A stretch of DNA of 64,000 nucleotides from Ditylenchus dipsaci (taxonomy: Eukaryota > Nematoda > Chromadorea > Rhabditida > Anguinidae), in NCBI GenBank assembly GCA_004194705.1, contig SADC01000329.1, positions 496,001 through 560,000 on the forward strand, written 5' to 3'. Within the stretch, counting starts at the first letter, position 1; each line of letters begins with the position of its first letter. Under the pieces are notes generated by a model, which did not search any database, had not been told where the DNA came from, and saw only the letters and a program-made list of their open reading frames with translations. Both the position numbers and the translations under genes were made by a program. Below, piece by piece: positions 15,101 to 27,100 of this stretch.

Positions 15101-18100
15101 ATCACAAGCGAAGAATATTTTTTGAATGTCGGTTCTTAGATAGCTTTCAGAACCTTGTGAAAAAATCATTGACGGGTTGCAAAATATTGACATTTATTTC
15201 ATGATGAGTTTCACGGAATCATTCAGTGACCCTATTCGCGTTATGCACGGCATCGGGTTGCAATTGGGTTTCTCGGAAAAATTGTTTGATTTTATAAAAG
15301 TTTAACAGGCTACAAATTACAACTATGAAACCTAGCAAAAATTTATTGAATATAATATGAAATATTTTGCAGCCCATTAGAAAACGTTATTCTTTTAAAG
15401 GTGGACGCAGGGCTGTTTCATTAACGCGGTAATGAAAATGACACACTCCGCTAAATCTTAAAATTTTTATATTTTTGCTGACGGTAGAGGACAGGATACG
15501 GGTTGCGACATCCAAATTAAGAAAAATTTCAAATTTTAAAATACCAACCAATGACAACCCAATTTTTTGATCATCGAGTGAAAAAGCTACGGATGAATTA
15601 TAAGGTGTTTTTAATAATGATATGGTTCTTGTGAGTCTTTCCCGAGCTATACCCGAAAACCTGTTGCAACTTGTATTACACACTCTCTTACTCACCCTTC
15701 CACTTTTTTTCATTTTCACAACTAATAATCTCAAGCTTCTCAACATGACCTTTAGCAAAGAGAATGAAAGGGCACCCAGCAAAACAAAATAATCTTCCGA
15801 CCAGTTGACTAGAGCAGGCAGGGAAGCAAGCAAGGAAGCCAGGGGGATGCTGTCTGCTGGTCATTGGCCTCACAAAAATTGACTGCTTTATATCTCTGTC
15901 AGCAGTGGAGAGCTAGGTAGTGGGCTACGGCTAGCCAGCCACCCAAAGGTCGCCTCTTTTCCGTTGCTATAGGCTTGCCGCCAAAAAACAAATGAGCCGG
16001 CCTGCGCAATGCCTGAGTATGTTGCTAACCTTGAGGCATTTTGATGCAGGGCGATTTGTAGCAGTGTAATGCTGCTACTACTACCCAAGACTCACACACA
16101 AACTATATGGTTTGTTAAGCTATTTATATTTCTCGAATTCTACTTTACTTTGATTAGAGCTCTATCTTTTGAAATTACCCAAAATAAATTTTATTTTAAA
16201 ACTGTGCTTTGGTCGAAGTTTTAATTTGTTTTTTAGTTTAATTTGTTCAACTGCGGTAATTCCAGCGTGTTTTTTAGTAAAAAATATCTCTTTTTAACCA
16301 TCTGTAGACTTAGATTCTATGGCAGGCTTTGAAACCCCGAAAATTTGCTGATTAAAATGCTCTTTAATCTCAAAAATCAGTTCGGGTTTTTGTCTGCGTG
16401 AACACTTTTGATCTGTTATCGAACTTAAACTCTAACACGAACTCAAAGGTGTTTACCTACTTCGAGTTCAAGTACGAGGCAGTGCTTTAAAAAGCCAAAA
16501 GCAAAGTTAAAGCCAAAAAACCGGCCAAAATCAAAGTCAAAAACACAAAGCCAAATTTTGGCCGGCCAAATTCGGCTCGACCAAATATGGCTAGCCAAAA
16601 TTTGGCGTTGTGTCCGAATTTAAGGGGTGCAAATCAAACATACGTAAATCTCTGTAGAGCATTTCCTTCTTTTCTGCCGTCGTTATTTCCGAAGCGGAAT
16701 AGTTTTCAAACTGATTCTAATGGGTTCCCCAAAAAATGGTTGAATCGATTCAGCGACTCTCATTGTCTAGACGTCTTAAGTATACTTATTGATGAAACAA
16801 TACAGTGATGCGCTTCATTAAAAAAATGAAATATTCGAATAGAATCGTTTGATAGAATAAGAATTTTGAACTCTTCTGCTTGTTTTTGTATTTTAAAAGC
16901 GATCTGTTTGCCGAACGAAAAGAGCAAGTCTTTTCAAAAAGATGATTTGGTACCCTGTTCTAGTAACGTCATAAGACTGTTGCTAATTTAACAAAAAAAG
17001 GTCTTATCTCGATGTTTTTTCCGTTTCTGACTACTAGCTACTCCTACTTTTTTTACTCATTCTTCACTTAATTGATTCATTATTTGCGTTCATTAATTAT
17101 GTTGTGTCTTTCAATATATAGAAAACTAAGTGGGTGAAATGGATGGGGGTGGCATTTGCCCACATACAACCCAAGCCAAAGGTTGTAGTGCTAGTTGTAC
17201 ACATGTATTTGGTGCTGTGTCAATTAATTAATGAATGAGTGAAAACTTCACTTCAAAAGAGATTATTGGCTCGAGAGAAGCGCTTGACATACAATTTATT
17301 TCTTCTAATTTTTTTCATTTCGCCAAAGACAGCTGTGTTGTTATGGAAATTTTGAGGTTAAAAAAGAGAAAAAGCTAATAAAATTGTATTGGGAGCTTTC
17401 TCTCAAAAGTTTGGTGAGAGTTTTCCTCGAAAAGTTTCTTCTCTAGACAGTGTTACAGCTCGGCCAAGAAATGCCCCTGATTTGAAAGAGTTTTTTTACT
17501 CGATTCCATCCATCCATTCCTAAAACCCTTACTTTTGGAAAAAAAATTCAATCATATTTTTTGTTTTGGGGCAGGGCCAACAATACAGTAAGAAACGTTT
17601 GCGCGATATGTTTCATTTTAGCCAACTCAAAATTTGAACTCTTCAATATTTTCTTGTTTTTTTAATTTCCAAAAGTTGTTTAAATTTTTTGAGACCGAAA
17701 TCGTGCAACAGAATCTCAAAAAAATAGTTTAGTTTTAAAGAGGGGGGTGCATGTTGCGTGGGATTTTTGACCATTGTTGTTTTATTTTTTCAACCGAATT
17801 TTCTTATTGATGATGGCTTAACTGTTAATACATTTCTCGGCTAACTTTTTACGCAGAATCCGAAAATGCTATCAGAATCAAAATATTTCTTTAAAAATTT
17901 CATAAATTACAACAAAATTGGCCGAAACATTCCTACCGTATTTCCCTCACATACCCTTTCTCTTTTCGAAATTGTTTTCTTGATATTGTGTTTTTGGCTA
18001 CTTTTTTCTGGACAGCTCGTAGGCAGCTCATTGCTGAGATGGTAGCTGAAACAGTGATTTTCATTTGAATGGTATGTTGTCTAATGATTATCTAAAAAAC

Positions 18101-21100
18101 CAAAACGAAAAGCCATAACACAAGAATCTCAAAGAGGTAAATGACGTTAATACGGTATAAATGTTTTGGTCGATTTTTATGTGTTTCATGAGATTTTTCA
18201 ATGAATATTATGATTCTGATAACAATTTCGGATTCGGCGTAAAAAGTTAGCCAAGAAATGTATTAATAGATGAGCCATTATTAATAAAAAATGCGGTTAA
18301 AAAAAGATAACAACAATGGTCAAAAATCCCACGCAACATTCACCCCCCCCCCTAAAGATTAAGACTAAAATAGTGTGGTCGCTTTTCTAAAACCTTATAA
18401 TTATAGCTTCAGGTCACATCTGAAAAACCAGGCATTTTTTTAAAATTCCGTTTCGCGATTTTGATTTTTTAGAATATTTCGTCAACATGAGTGCTAAAGT
18501 ATAATTTTTGCAGATAGTAACCTGTTTGAAGTGAAAACACAAAAACTACCAAAAAAACCGACAGACGCCGTCCAATTGTCCTTGCATTGTAACGTTTTGC
18601 TAGAATTTTAAGAATTAGGAACCCATTTGGTTGAAAGAAGAGCTCAACTCCGCAAAATTTTCTTGCTTTGTCGTCATTTTAGATGTTTTTGGTCTTCGGG
18701 TTGGATAATTTCCTTGTCTTTTATGTGTTCATACCTTACGTTGCAATATGCTTTTCAAAGAGGTCTCCATGATATTAAAAACCGAAATTATTTTTTCAGT
18801 TCATGCCCCACTCCAATTCTTCTGGTCCAGGCAATGGCTTTGGAATCACAGCTGCTTCACCTGCCTGTTCTGTAGTGGATAGTATGTGCAATAGCAGTAA
18901 TGGCCACTCCTCTTCCATTGCCAACAGTAACAACCAGGCTCGGCTCTGCAGAGAATTCTTGACAGTCACAGCTTCAGCTCCGGCATCTAATGGTCTTGGT
19001 GGAGCAGGGGCATCAATAATGGCTCCAACTCCACCACTGCTTCCAACGCATCTGTCAATGGAGACTTATGTGGGGTGGAGCTGTGTGTGGTCTGTGGAGA
19101 CAAAGCTTCAGGTATTTGAAGATTTCGAGCTTGTGCTTGACAGCCTACACAAGGTATTATTTCATTCCAGGCAGGCACTACGGGGCAATAAGTTGCGAGG
19201 GCTGTAAAGGTAAGAGTGGTCTATTAGCTATGGTTTTTCGCACGCTAAACATTGTGGCTTTCCAGGATTCTTTAAGCGGAGCATTCGTAAACAGGTGAGA
19301 TTTGACATTTTTAATTTTTCTGCCATTTTTGCTCAAAGGATTTTTCTGGTAATTGTTTTCTCGCTTATTATAAATAGGACCCAAATTCTATGCACTAAAA
19401 AATGCAAAATATGCGCATAAAATATGCGCTAAAAATGCTTAAATATGCGCTAAAAACGTAAAATATGCAGTATAATTTTTAGACTAAACCTTTTAAATGT
19501 ACCGCATAACATTTGTGAAGAACCACTGTATCTCGTAAAATTGCTCTAAAAGATGCTTTTAAACGGTTTGGCAGCTTATACATCATTAAAAGATACTTTT
19601 TGGATAATCCTAAATTTTTTTGCAAAAAAATTGACCAAAATTTGACATATGGCTTTGCTGAAGCAAGGTGATTTAACCTGAGGATTTAATTTATTTGACT
19701 TTAGGATTTAATTTATTTGACGTCCCATTTGACCTAGGATTTGAACATAGCTTTAAAAAACTTTCTGCTCCCATGAAGATGCCGCAGGATTTTATTCGAA
19801 AAAGATTTTTGAAAAGTGTTGACCGCCATTTACTAGCTAAGTTGCAAAAAAGATATTTTGTGAAGCAATTTCGAGACATTTGGGGTTTTGTACTCCTGCC
19901 ACTTCTTCGCATCTTCTCGCAAATATCGATTTTCGAAATTAATATCTTTTACAAACCAAATCGGTGCTTTGCACTGTTATTTTGCTACTTTAACTGAAAA
20001 TATGAATTGCACGGTACTGAAACGTTAGCTACCTCAATAAAGGTTATTTAGTAAAAAAATCTCTTTCTTACACGCTTGACAATAAAGTGTCCTGGTTTTG
20101 GAAACTAAGAAATTGACTTATTTATACACAAAAGACGAGATTTGGCATGCTGCAACATCTTTCAACCCGAAAAATTTCTGAGATTTTCTACAATATGCAG
20201 AAAATATGCGTCAAAATTGCAAAATATGCACTAAAAATGGAAAATATGCAAAACATGCTGCATAAAAGTACAAAAAAAGTACTCAAACAGGGCTAAAAGT
20301 GCGTTTTTTGTGCATAACTATTGCTTGCATATCCGCAGAAAAATATGCATTTGCATAGAATTTGGGTCCCTAATTATAAACCATTCTCTAATTATAACTC
20401 ACCTTCAATGATGTGCGTCATTATAGCAGTGTTTGCACTCACAGTTGCGTGGAAATTTAAAAAAGGCATCATAACTTTTTTTTAATAAGGAGATATCCGT
20501 TTTTTATATTTACCGTATTTCCTCTAATAGAGCCACTGCGGCTTTATTTTTTGGATGTCCTCTGAAGGGTGGCTCTAATAGAGGGGTGGCTCTAATAGGA
20601 GGGGTGGCTTTATATTTTGAATGCCTCATACAAGGGTAGTGACCATTAATTCGTGACTATCGGCATATTATACTTCAGACGCCTTACATCAAAATTTATT
20701 TCAGTATCAACAAAAGAAGTATCAAATCAAAGAAGTTGGAAACCATCAAAAGGCGTGAAACTCAGGGTTCGGTGCATTCAATTCATCGGTCCAGTCCAAT
20801 TCTAGAGATTCGTCACTCACATATCCATTTTCTTCATCCTCCTGTGCATCAGCTTCTTCAACCACAGCTCCTGCCTGTCGAAGCGCATTGCGGGCCACCA
20901 AAAGCTCAAATTTTCCCGACGGAATCGGTCCGTGCTTCTTGAAGCAGTGAACATGATCATCCTCACTTCCATCATGGCAGATTGTGATTCCACAGTCTGG
21001 AAAAAAAGAGTCTTACATTGTATGAATAAAGACAAGAAAACAAACCTTTAAACGACTTGGCGATGGCTTCGGCTGGCAAAGAGTCCCACGCTTCCACGAT

Positions 21101-24100
21101 CCATTGCAAGTAAACGTCCATTGCAGGGGCCTTCGGGTTTCCTCAACTTATAAACTCCTTCTGCGCGTCGTTAGATATCCACCGGTCATAGCTCTTGCGG
21201 AAGTGCGCTTTGAAAGGTCCATTCCACGAGACGTCAGGAGCCTGAAGAAAAGTTTTAGCAAATCAAAGAGAAAATTACAAACTTGGATAAACTTGGTGCA
21301 TCCTCCTGGAACCACAGCTGTATGAAGATTGAACTCGCGCAGCTTTTTCTTCAAGTCGACATTCTCCTTGTTTCTCCGGTTGACGAGATGGCAGCGAAAT
21401 GAATCCCACACAACCCGACGTTTTCCACCGAAGAGATAATGGCCGAAGACACGGTCCAAGTAGTCGAGAGTTAGCTCATCGTTCATCCACACTGTGCCTT
21501 TCCAACATAGTTCAAGCTTTGCCTTATATTTTTCTTGAGCTGCCGTCACATCCTTGCCTTTCTTTCGATCCATCAAAACAAACGGCTTGCATTTTTTACA
21601 TTTTAGCTTTCGACCACCTCCTTGTAGCCTTTTCTTTGACTTACCGGCAGTAGAAGAATTTCTATAGTCAAATGTAAAAACAATAAAACAAAATTTAAAG
21701 GCTTACATGATGTTATGCAGCTTCTGTTCTTGTCTGATCCAATCAATCACTGTAGAACGATCCACACCAAATTTCTTGCTTGTCGAATGATTTGAGCCGC
21801 CCACCGACTTGGCAAAGTTGACGACCTTTAGCTTGAACTCGGCGCTGTACGACTTGCGCGATTTGGCTTTGATGACTTCTTGCTCTTCTTCTGAATCACT
21901 ATCGTAGTTAGCAATCAGATCCATGATGCTGAAAACGCAGGGTCAATACTTATCACACAGCAAAGATGACCATGAAAAAAATAAAAAACTTAGATACCCT
22001 TAGATATCCAGATCAAAAGCAGAATTTCCTTTTCGTTTCAAAATAACTTTGAATTCGAACAAAACGTTAAGAGTTTCTGACTTTTTCCCAAAAACCAGTT
22101 TTTTTAAAAGGGTGGCTCTATTAGAGGGGTGGCTTTATTTTTTGGATGTCCTCTGAAGGGTGGCTCTATTAGAGGGGGTGGCTCTAATAGGAGGGGTGGC
22201 TCTATTAGAGGAAATACGGTATGATCTTTCCGACACGGCGATAATTCCGCGGGAGACAATTCCGCGACGGATAATTCCGCGACCGATAATTCCGCTAAAT
22301 TTCAATTTTTGGCATTCCTGTTGAGAAAAACCAAATTCTGACATCAGATTCGTGATCAGAATGGTCGATTGCATACCCAGCTGCTTTTAATTCTGAGTCT
22401 GTAACATGCAGCTAAATTTTAATTTTTATTTGCAAAAATTTGAGATTTTGACCAGCTCCCAGTGAGGTAGCTTTGAGTGAGAGTGGTGAAAATCTCAAAT
22501 TTTGCAGATAAAAATTAAAATCTGGTTGCACATTACAGACTCAAAATGAAAATTATACAAAGATCATAAATATCAAAACTGGAATTTCCTTATTGTAAAA
22601 TAAATTATGATGCACTTTTCGAATTTTCACTCACATGTCAGTGCGGGCTGACATCAGACTGAGCCTTTCAAAATTCATTTTGTTGACAACTCAGCCTTTT
22701 GACAACTCAGCCTTTTGACAACTCAGACTTTTGACAATTCGGCTTTTTCAAATTCAAATTTTTGATTATCGTGTCGAAACAACATTGTAATTATTGACAA
22801 CTCATCCGTATTTAGATTCGTATTGTTGTATATTCTTACTTATTAGCACCCATATATCTTTTCGGATGTATCTTTACTCTATACCAGTGTTTTCAAAAAT
22901 GAGAATACAGAATGAGAATGAGAATTTCTCATAATTCGGTTTTTTCATGAAAAATGCCAAATCTGATATAGATGATCTATACTTAGAATTAAAAAGTAGA
23001 TGTAGGTCATCCATATCAGATTTGGCATTTTTCCATGAAAAAATTGAGTTATGAGCAATTCTCATTCTGACAATTCTCATTCTCATTCTGTATTCTCATT
23101 CTCATTTTTGAAATCACTGCTCTTACTATATGTATATACTATATGTATATGCTATACTATATGTATATGGCCATTGGTTGGAGCTTCGAACCAGCAACCT
23201 TGGTGATGAGTATATGGACCTCTTCACCAATCAAACACTCGAAATTATAATAAAAATAAGGTACGTGACTAGGTGGATTTGAACCAGCAACCTCTGCATC
23301 ACCCCTTAGAATCGCTCAGAACCCCATCCAGAGAGACCAAACCAAGTGGTCGTCCACTTGGATCGAAATTTTTTTTAAGGTTTTCGGGTTCCAAAACAAT
23401 TTTTGTGCACTAAGTCGACCACGCTGAAGATGGTTTGATAGTGGTAAAATCACGTTTTATCGAGAAATTTTTGAACTATTGCTAACAATTGATTTTGAAA
23501 AATCAAGAATTAGCAATAACTCAAAAATTTCTCGATAAAACGTGATTTTACCACTATCAAACCATCTTCAGCGTGGTCGACTTAGTGCACAAAAATTGTT
23601 TTGGAACCCGAAACCTTGAAAAAAATTTCGATCCAAGTGGACGACCACTTGGTTTGGTCTCTCTGGATGGGGTTCTGAGCGATTCTAAGGGTGATGCAGA
23701 GGTTGCTGGTTCAAATCCACCTAGTCACGTACCTTATTTTACCATAATTTTAGATATAAAAAGACAAGCGCTTGACTTTTCAGGTCATTTGGGCGGATAT
23801 ACCCCTACTCTGGAGTTACCTGGATTTCAACCTGTCCAGGTGGTAACCACCATAAGTTTGGGGTTGGGTAGATAAAACTGCTTTTTCGGTCTTGACAAGC
23901 CCAATTCCTCACACAAATTTTAGTTTGGAAAAATTGATTTTTCATTTAAAGTTAACCATTTTATTTTAGGCCATCCAGTTAGATGGCCAGGTGGTACCAC
24001 CTGGCGAGGTGGTACCTTAAAGTTGGAGCGTATGAAATCTCAACTTTGGACTTAAAAAAATCCAATCACTCACACAATTTTAAGTTAGAAAAATCGGTTT

Positions 24101-27100
24101 ATTTTTTATTCTTAAAAAATTTTAACTTTCAGGCCATCCAGGCGGATATTCATCTGACCAAGAGTAACCCACCGCACGTTTTGGGGTTTGCGTGGGTGAA
24201 ATATTGATTTCGGTCTTAACAAACCTGATTCTCCACACAATTTTAAGTTAGAAAAACATGTTATTTTTTATTTTTAAGAAATTTTTATTTCTCATTTATG
24301 GGTTGATGTTTAGGGCGGTTTGAGGGTATTCGAGGTGGTTTGCGATGGTTTGGGACGGTTTGGAGTGGTTCGGACACAATCTAAAAAATTCTAAAAGAAA
24401 CTTAAAGATCTGCCTTTGTCCCTGCTGTTGTTTGAAAAAAGTTTTATTTTGGGAAAACGTCTATGCACTAGGGTTGTTGGCGGTCGTTTTTTTGGTACCC
24501 CGCCGGTTATTTCTTAACAACAGAGATATGAACAATATGTCGTCTGAGATACAGAATGAATGAATCCTCGTTCGAATGAGCTAACAAAATTTGAATGATG
24601 ATTCGAATGAATCGTCTTAAGACGAATTTCGAAAGTTCGAATTTCGATTTTCCGAATTGTCAAAAGGCTGAGTTGTCAACAAAATGAATTTTGAAAGGCT
24701 CAGTCTGATGTCAGCCGTCAGTGCGTACACTGCATTACAGTCGAGTCCCGCTAACCCGGCACCCCAAAAAGTTCGTTCCCGCCTTTGGTCCGACACTTTT
24801 TTTAACCCAATTTTCGAAGTATTTTTTCAATTGTGTTTTTACAGTCTGATCGCAAATATCGTGAGGATTCCGATTTTGCCGATCGTTTTTCAAAAACCTA
24901 ATATTTTTGGCTCTAAAAGACCAAAATCCCGCTAACCCGGCACCCCAAAAAGTTCGTTCCCGCCTTTGGTCCGACACTTTTTTTAACCCAATTTTCGAAG
25001 TATTTTTTCAATTGTGTTTTTACAGTCTGATCGCAAATATCGTGAGGATTCCGATTTTGCCGATCGTTTTTCAAAAACCTAATATTTTTGGCTCTAAAAG
25101 ACCAAAATCCCGCTAACCCGGCACCCTTTTTAAAAATATGGTGCCGGGTTAGCGGGTTTTGGTCTTTTAGAGCCAAAAATATTAGGTTTTTGAAAAACGA
25201 TCGGCAAAATCGGAATCCTCACGATATTTGCTATCAGACTGTAAAAACACAATTGAAAAAATACTTCGAAAATTGGGTTAAAAAAAGTGTCGGACCCAAG
25301 GCGGGAACGAACTTTTTGGGGTGCCGGGTTAGCGGGACTCGACTGTATAGCTATTGAAAAGTCACAGCATATTCATGGCCAAGTTAAGATGGGTAACGGC
25401 CGATATTTATTTGATCCCTACTTTTCTTCTCACCTTTTTTTATCAAAAAAATACAGGAAATTCTGGGACGCCTTGGGGGCAATACAAAATTCTTCCTTTT
25501 CATAAACGAGATATAAAGCATTCCAAAACATGAACAAATGTTAACCTAAAACCGCCGTAAACCGAAATGATGCAAAGACATTTTTTTAATTTTTAACAGT
25601 AGTAGCGAGGTTTTACGATCCTAAGATTTACGACAAACAAGATTTTATCAATCACCAGTACTTATGCAACCCATTTACAGACCCTTAAGAACCAGTTGCT
25701 GCAAATAGCGTATGTGTGTCGAGGTGCCAAGGACTGCCCAGTGACCAAATTCCACCGAAACCGCTGCCAATTCTGCCGCCTCAGAAAATGTTTATCAATG
25801 GGAATGAAAAGTGAATGTAAATTAGTTTTTTGCAAATGTTTTAGCTTTATCCACACTAATTTCACAAATTCTTGACAAATTAACCATGGTCTTATTTTTA
25901 GCAGTCCAAGCAGAACGACGACCGATGAATGCAGCTCTAGCCGCAGCAGCTGCGGCGGTAGCAGCCGCTTCCAATACATCGCCAACCTCTTCCAATGGTC
26001 ATAGCAACTCAAAATACTCCAAAATGAACAATGGAATGGCTATGGGCAGAAACGGCAGCGATGGATCCACTAGCAGCAATGGCACCACACTGTGTAGGAG
26101 CACAAGTGTTGCCTCCTCAGTGGCTTCCAATCACCACAGATTTGAAAGAATTGTAAGTTCTGTGCACTTGCGAAAATGTCTCGAACACCGGACTTCCTTG
26201 ATCAGAAAAACCTTTCGATTACTATTCTTTAAGTCATAAATTATTCATTAATAATAGGTTTCATTAAACACTATGTCAAGGGCTTTCAAGTGCCCTCATT
26301 TCACGGCATGTGGCTTATTTTGACTGAAAACGCTTTTTTATGTTTTAAAAGGCAAAATTTAAAAGACATACGTAAAAATGCTTCCTTTTGCGAAACTTTC
26401 CTTTTTTTGTGGAAATGTGCATCCTTTCAGTGAAAATGTGCCCTGGTATTGGCGGATTCGAACCAGCAACCTCGGCTATGAGTATATGAAGCACTCAACC
26501 GACGCCTCTTTTTTTGAGAATTGATCAGAAATCTCTACGGAGTGGTCAAAAGGCAGAAATAGCTGTTCTTTACGGTAAACTTTCTGCAAAAAATCGATTG
26601 AGCGGATCAGAATTCCAGTCCAATGGGCTTAGTCGCCTAGAATTCCACACTAATTCACCCTGAACCACTCTAACTACCCAAACTACCCCTAGTCTGGAAT
26701 TCTGGGCGATTAAGCAAATCGAACTTGAATTCTGATTCGCTCAATCGATTTTTCGTAGAAAGCTTATCCCTCTTCAGTAAACCCTCCAAAAAAAACTAGT
26801 TATTTCTGGCTATTGGCTACTGCGGAGCGTTATTTAAGGAATTCTGAAAAAAGGCGTCGGTTAAGTGCTTCATATACTCATAGCCGAGGTTGCTGGTTCG
26901 AATCCTCCAGGGCACATTCCCACTAAAAAGAGGCACTTTTTCACAAAAAAGCCTCTTTTTCGCCTTTTTGACTGGTACAAAAAAGGAGGCACATTTTCAC
27001 AAGATGCACTTTTTCGCCAAAAGAAGGCATTTTTAATCCAAATGCAAAATCCATAATTTAATTTTTGATGATTTTGCTGATTTGGATAACTTTTATGGAA

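Larger units (their letters stand above)
5282..18799 (+). other. NR2C intron b-c (13.5 kb)
   Basis: Contains a tiny hAT-like element (6874-6952), TA-flanked elements (7869-8293, 9307-10530), a small minus ORF (10645-10920), a pogo-like miniature element (12172-12327) and palindromes (12971-13097, 13700-14175, 17742-18352). 5290-6870, 10930-12170 and 14550-16390 show no convincing gene. 15640-16090 is more GC-rich, with chance-like ORFs. 16470-16615 is rich in gccaaa repeats. Confidence 0.6.
22639..24728. repeat. Mosaic bounded by about 90-bp inverted arms
   Basis: gctgacatcagactgagcct followed by ttcaaaattcattttgttga at 22647-22685 is mirrored at 24675-24715. The left arm continues into a short tandem repeat (ttgacaactcagcctt, about four copies, 22684-22740). 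Inside are two palindromes (22890-23110, 23262-23733) and a threefold diverged repeat (about 23740-24290). No coding sequence. Confidence 0.65.
19295..25680 (+). other. NR2C intron e-f (6.4 kb), transposon-filled
   Basis: Separates the two zinc fingers. Nearly all of it is explained by a hAT-like element (19375-20372), a pogo-type transposon (20513-22219), a mosaic bounded by inverted arms (22639-24728) and a Tigger-like miniature element (24738-25345). Confidence 0.8.

Noticed and set aside
15387..15833. 148-codon minus-strand ORF
   Set aside because: Somewhat GC-richer region, but the translation shows no domain and overlaps another open frame; not supported.
24684..25505. Several overlapping ORFs of 70-90 codons
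   Set aside because: All are translations of the duplicated Tigger-like arm on both strands.
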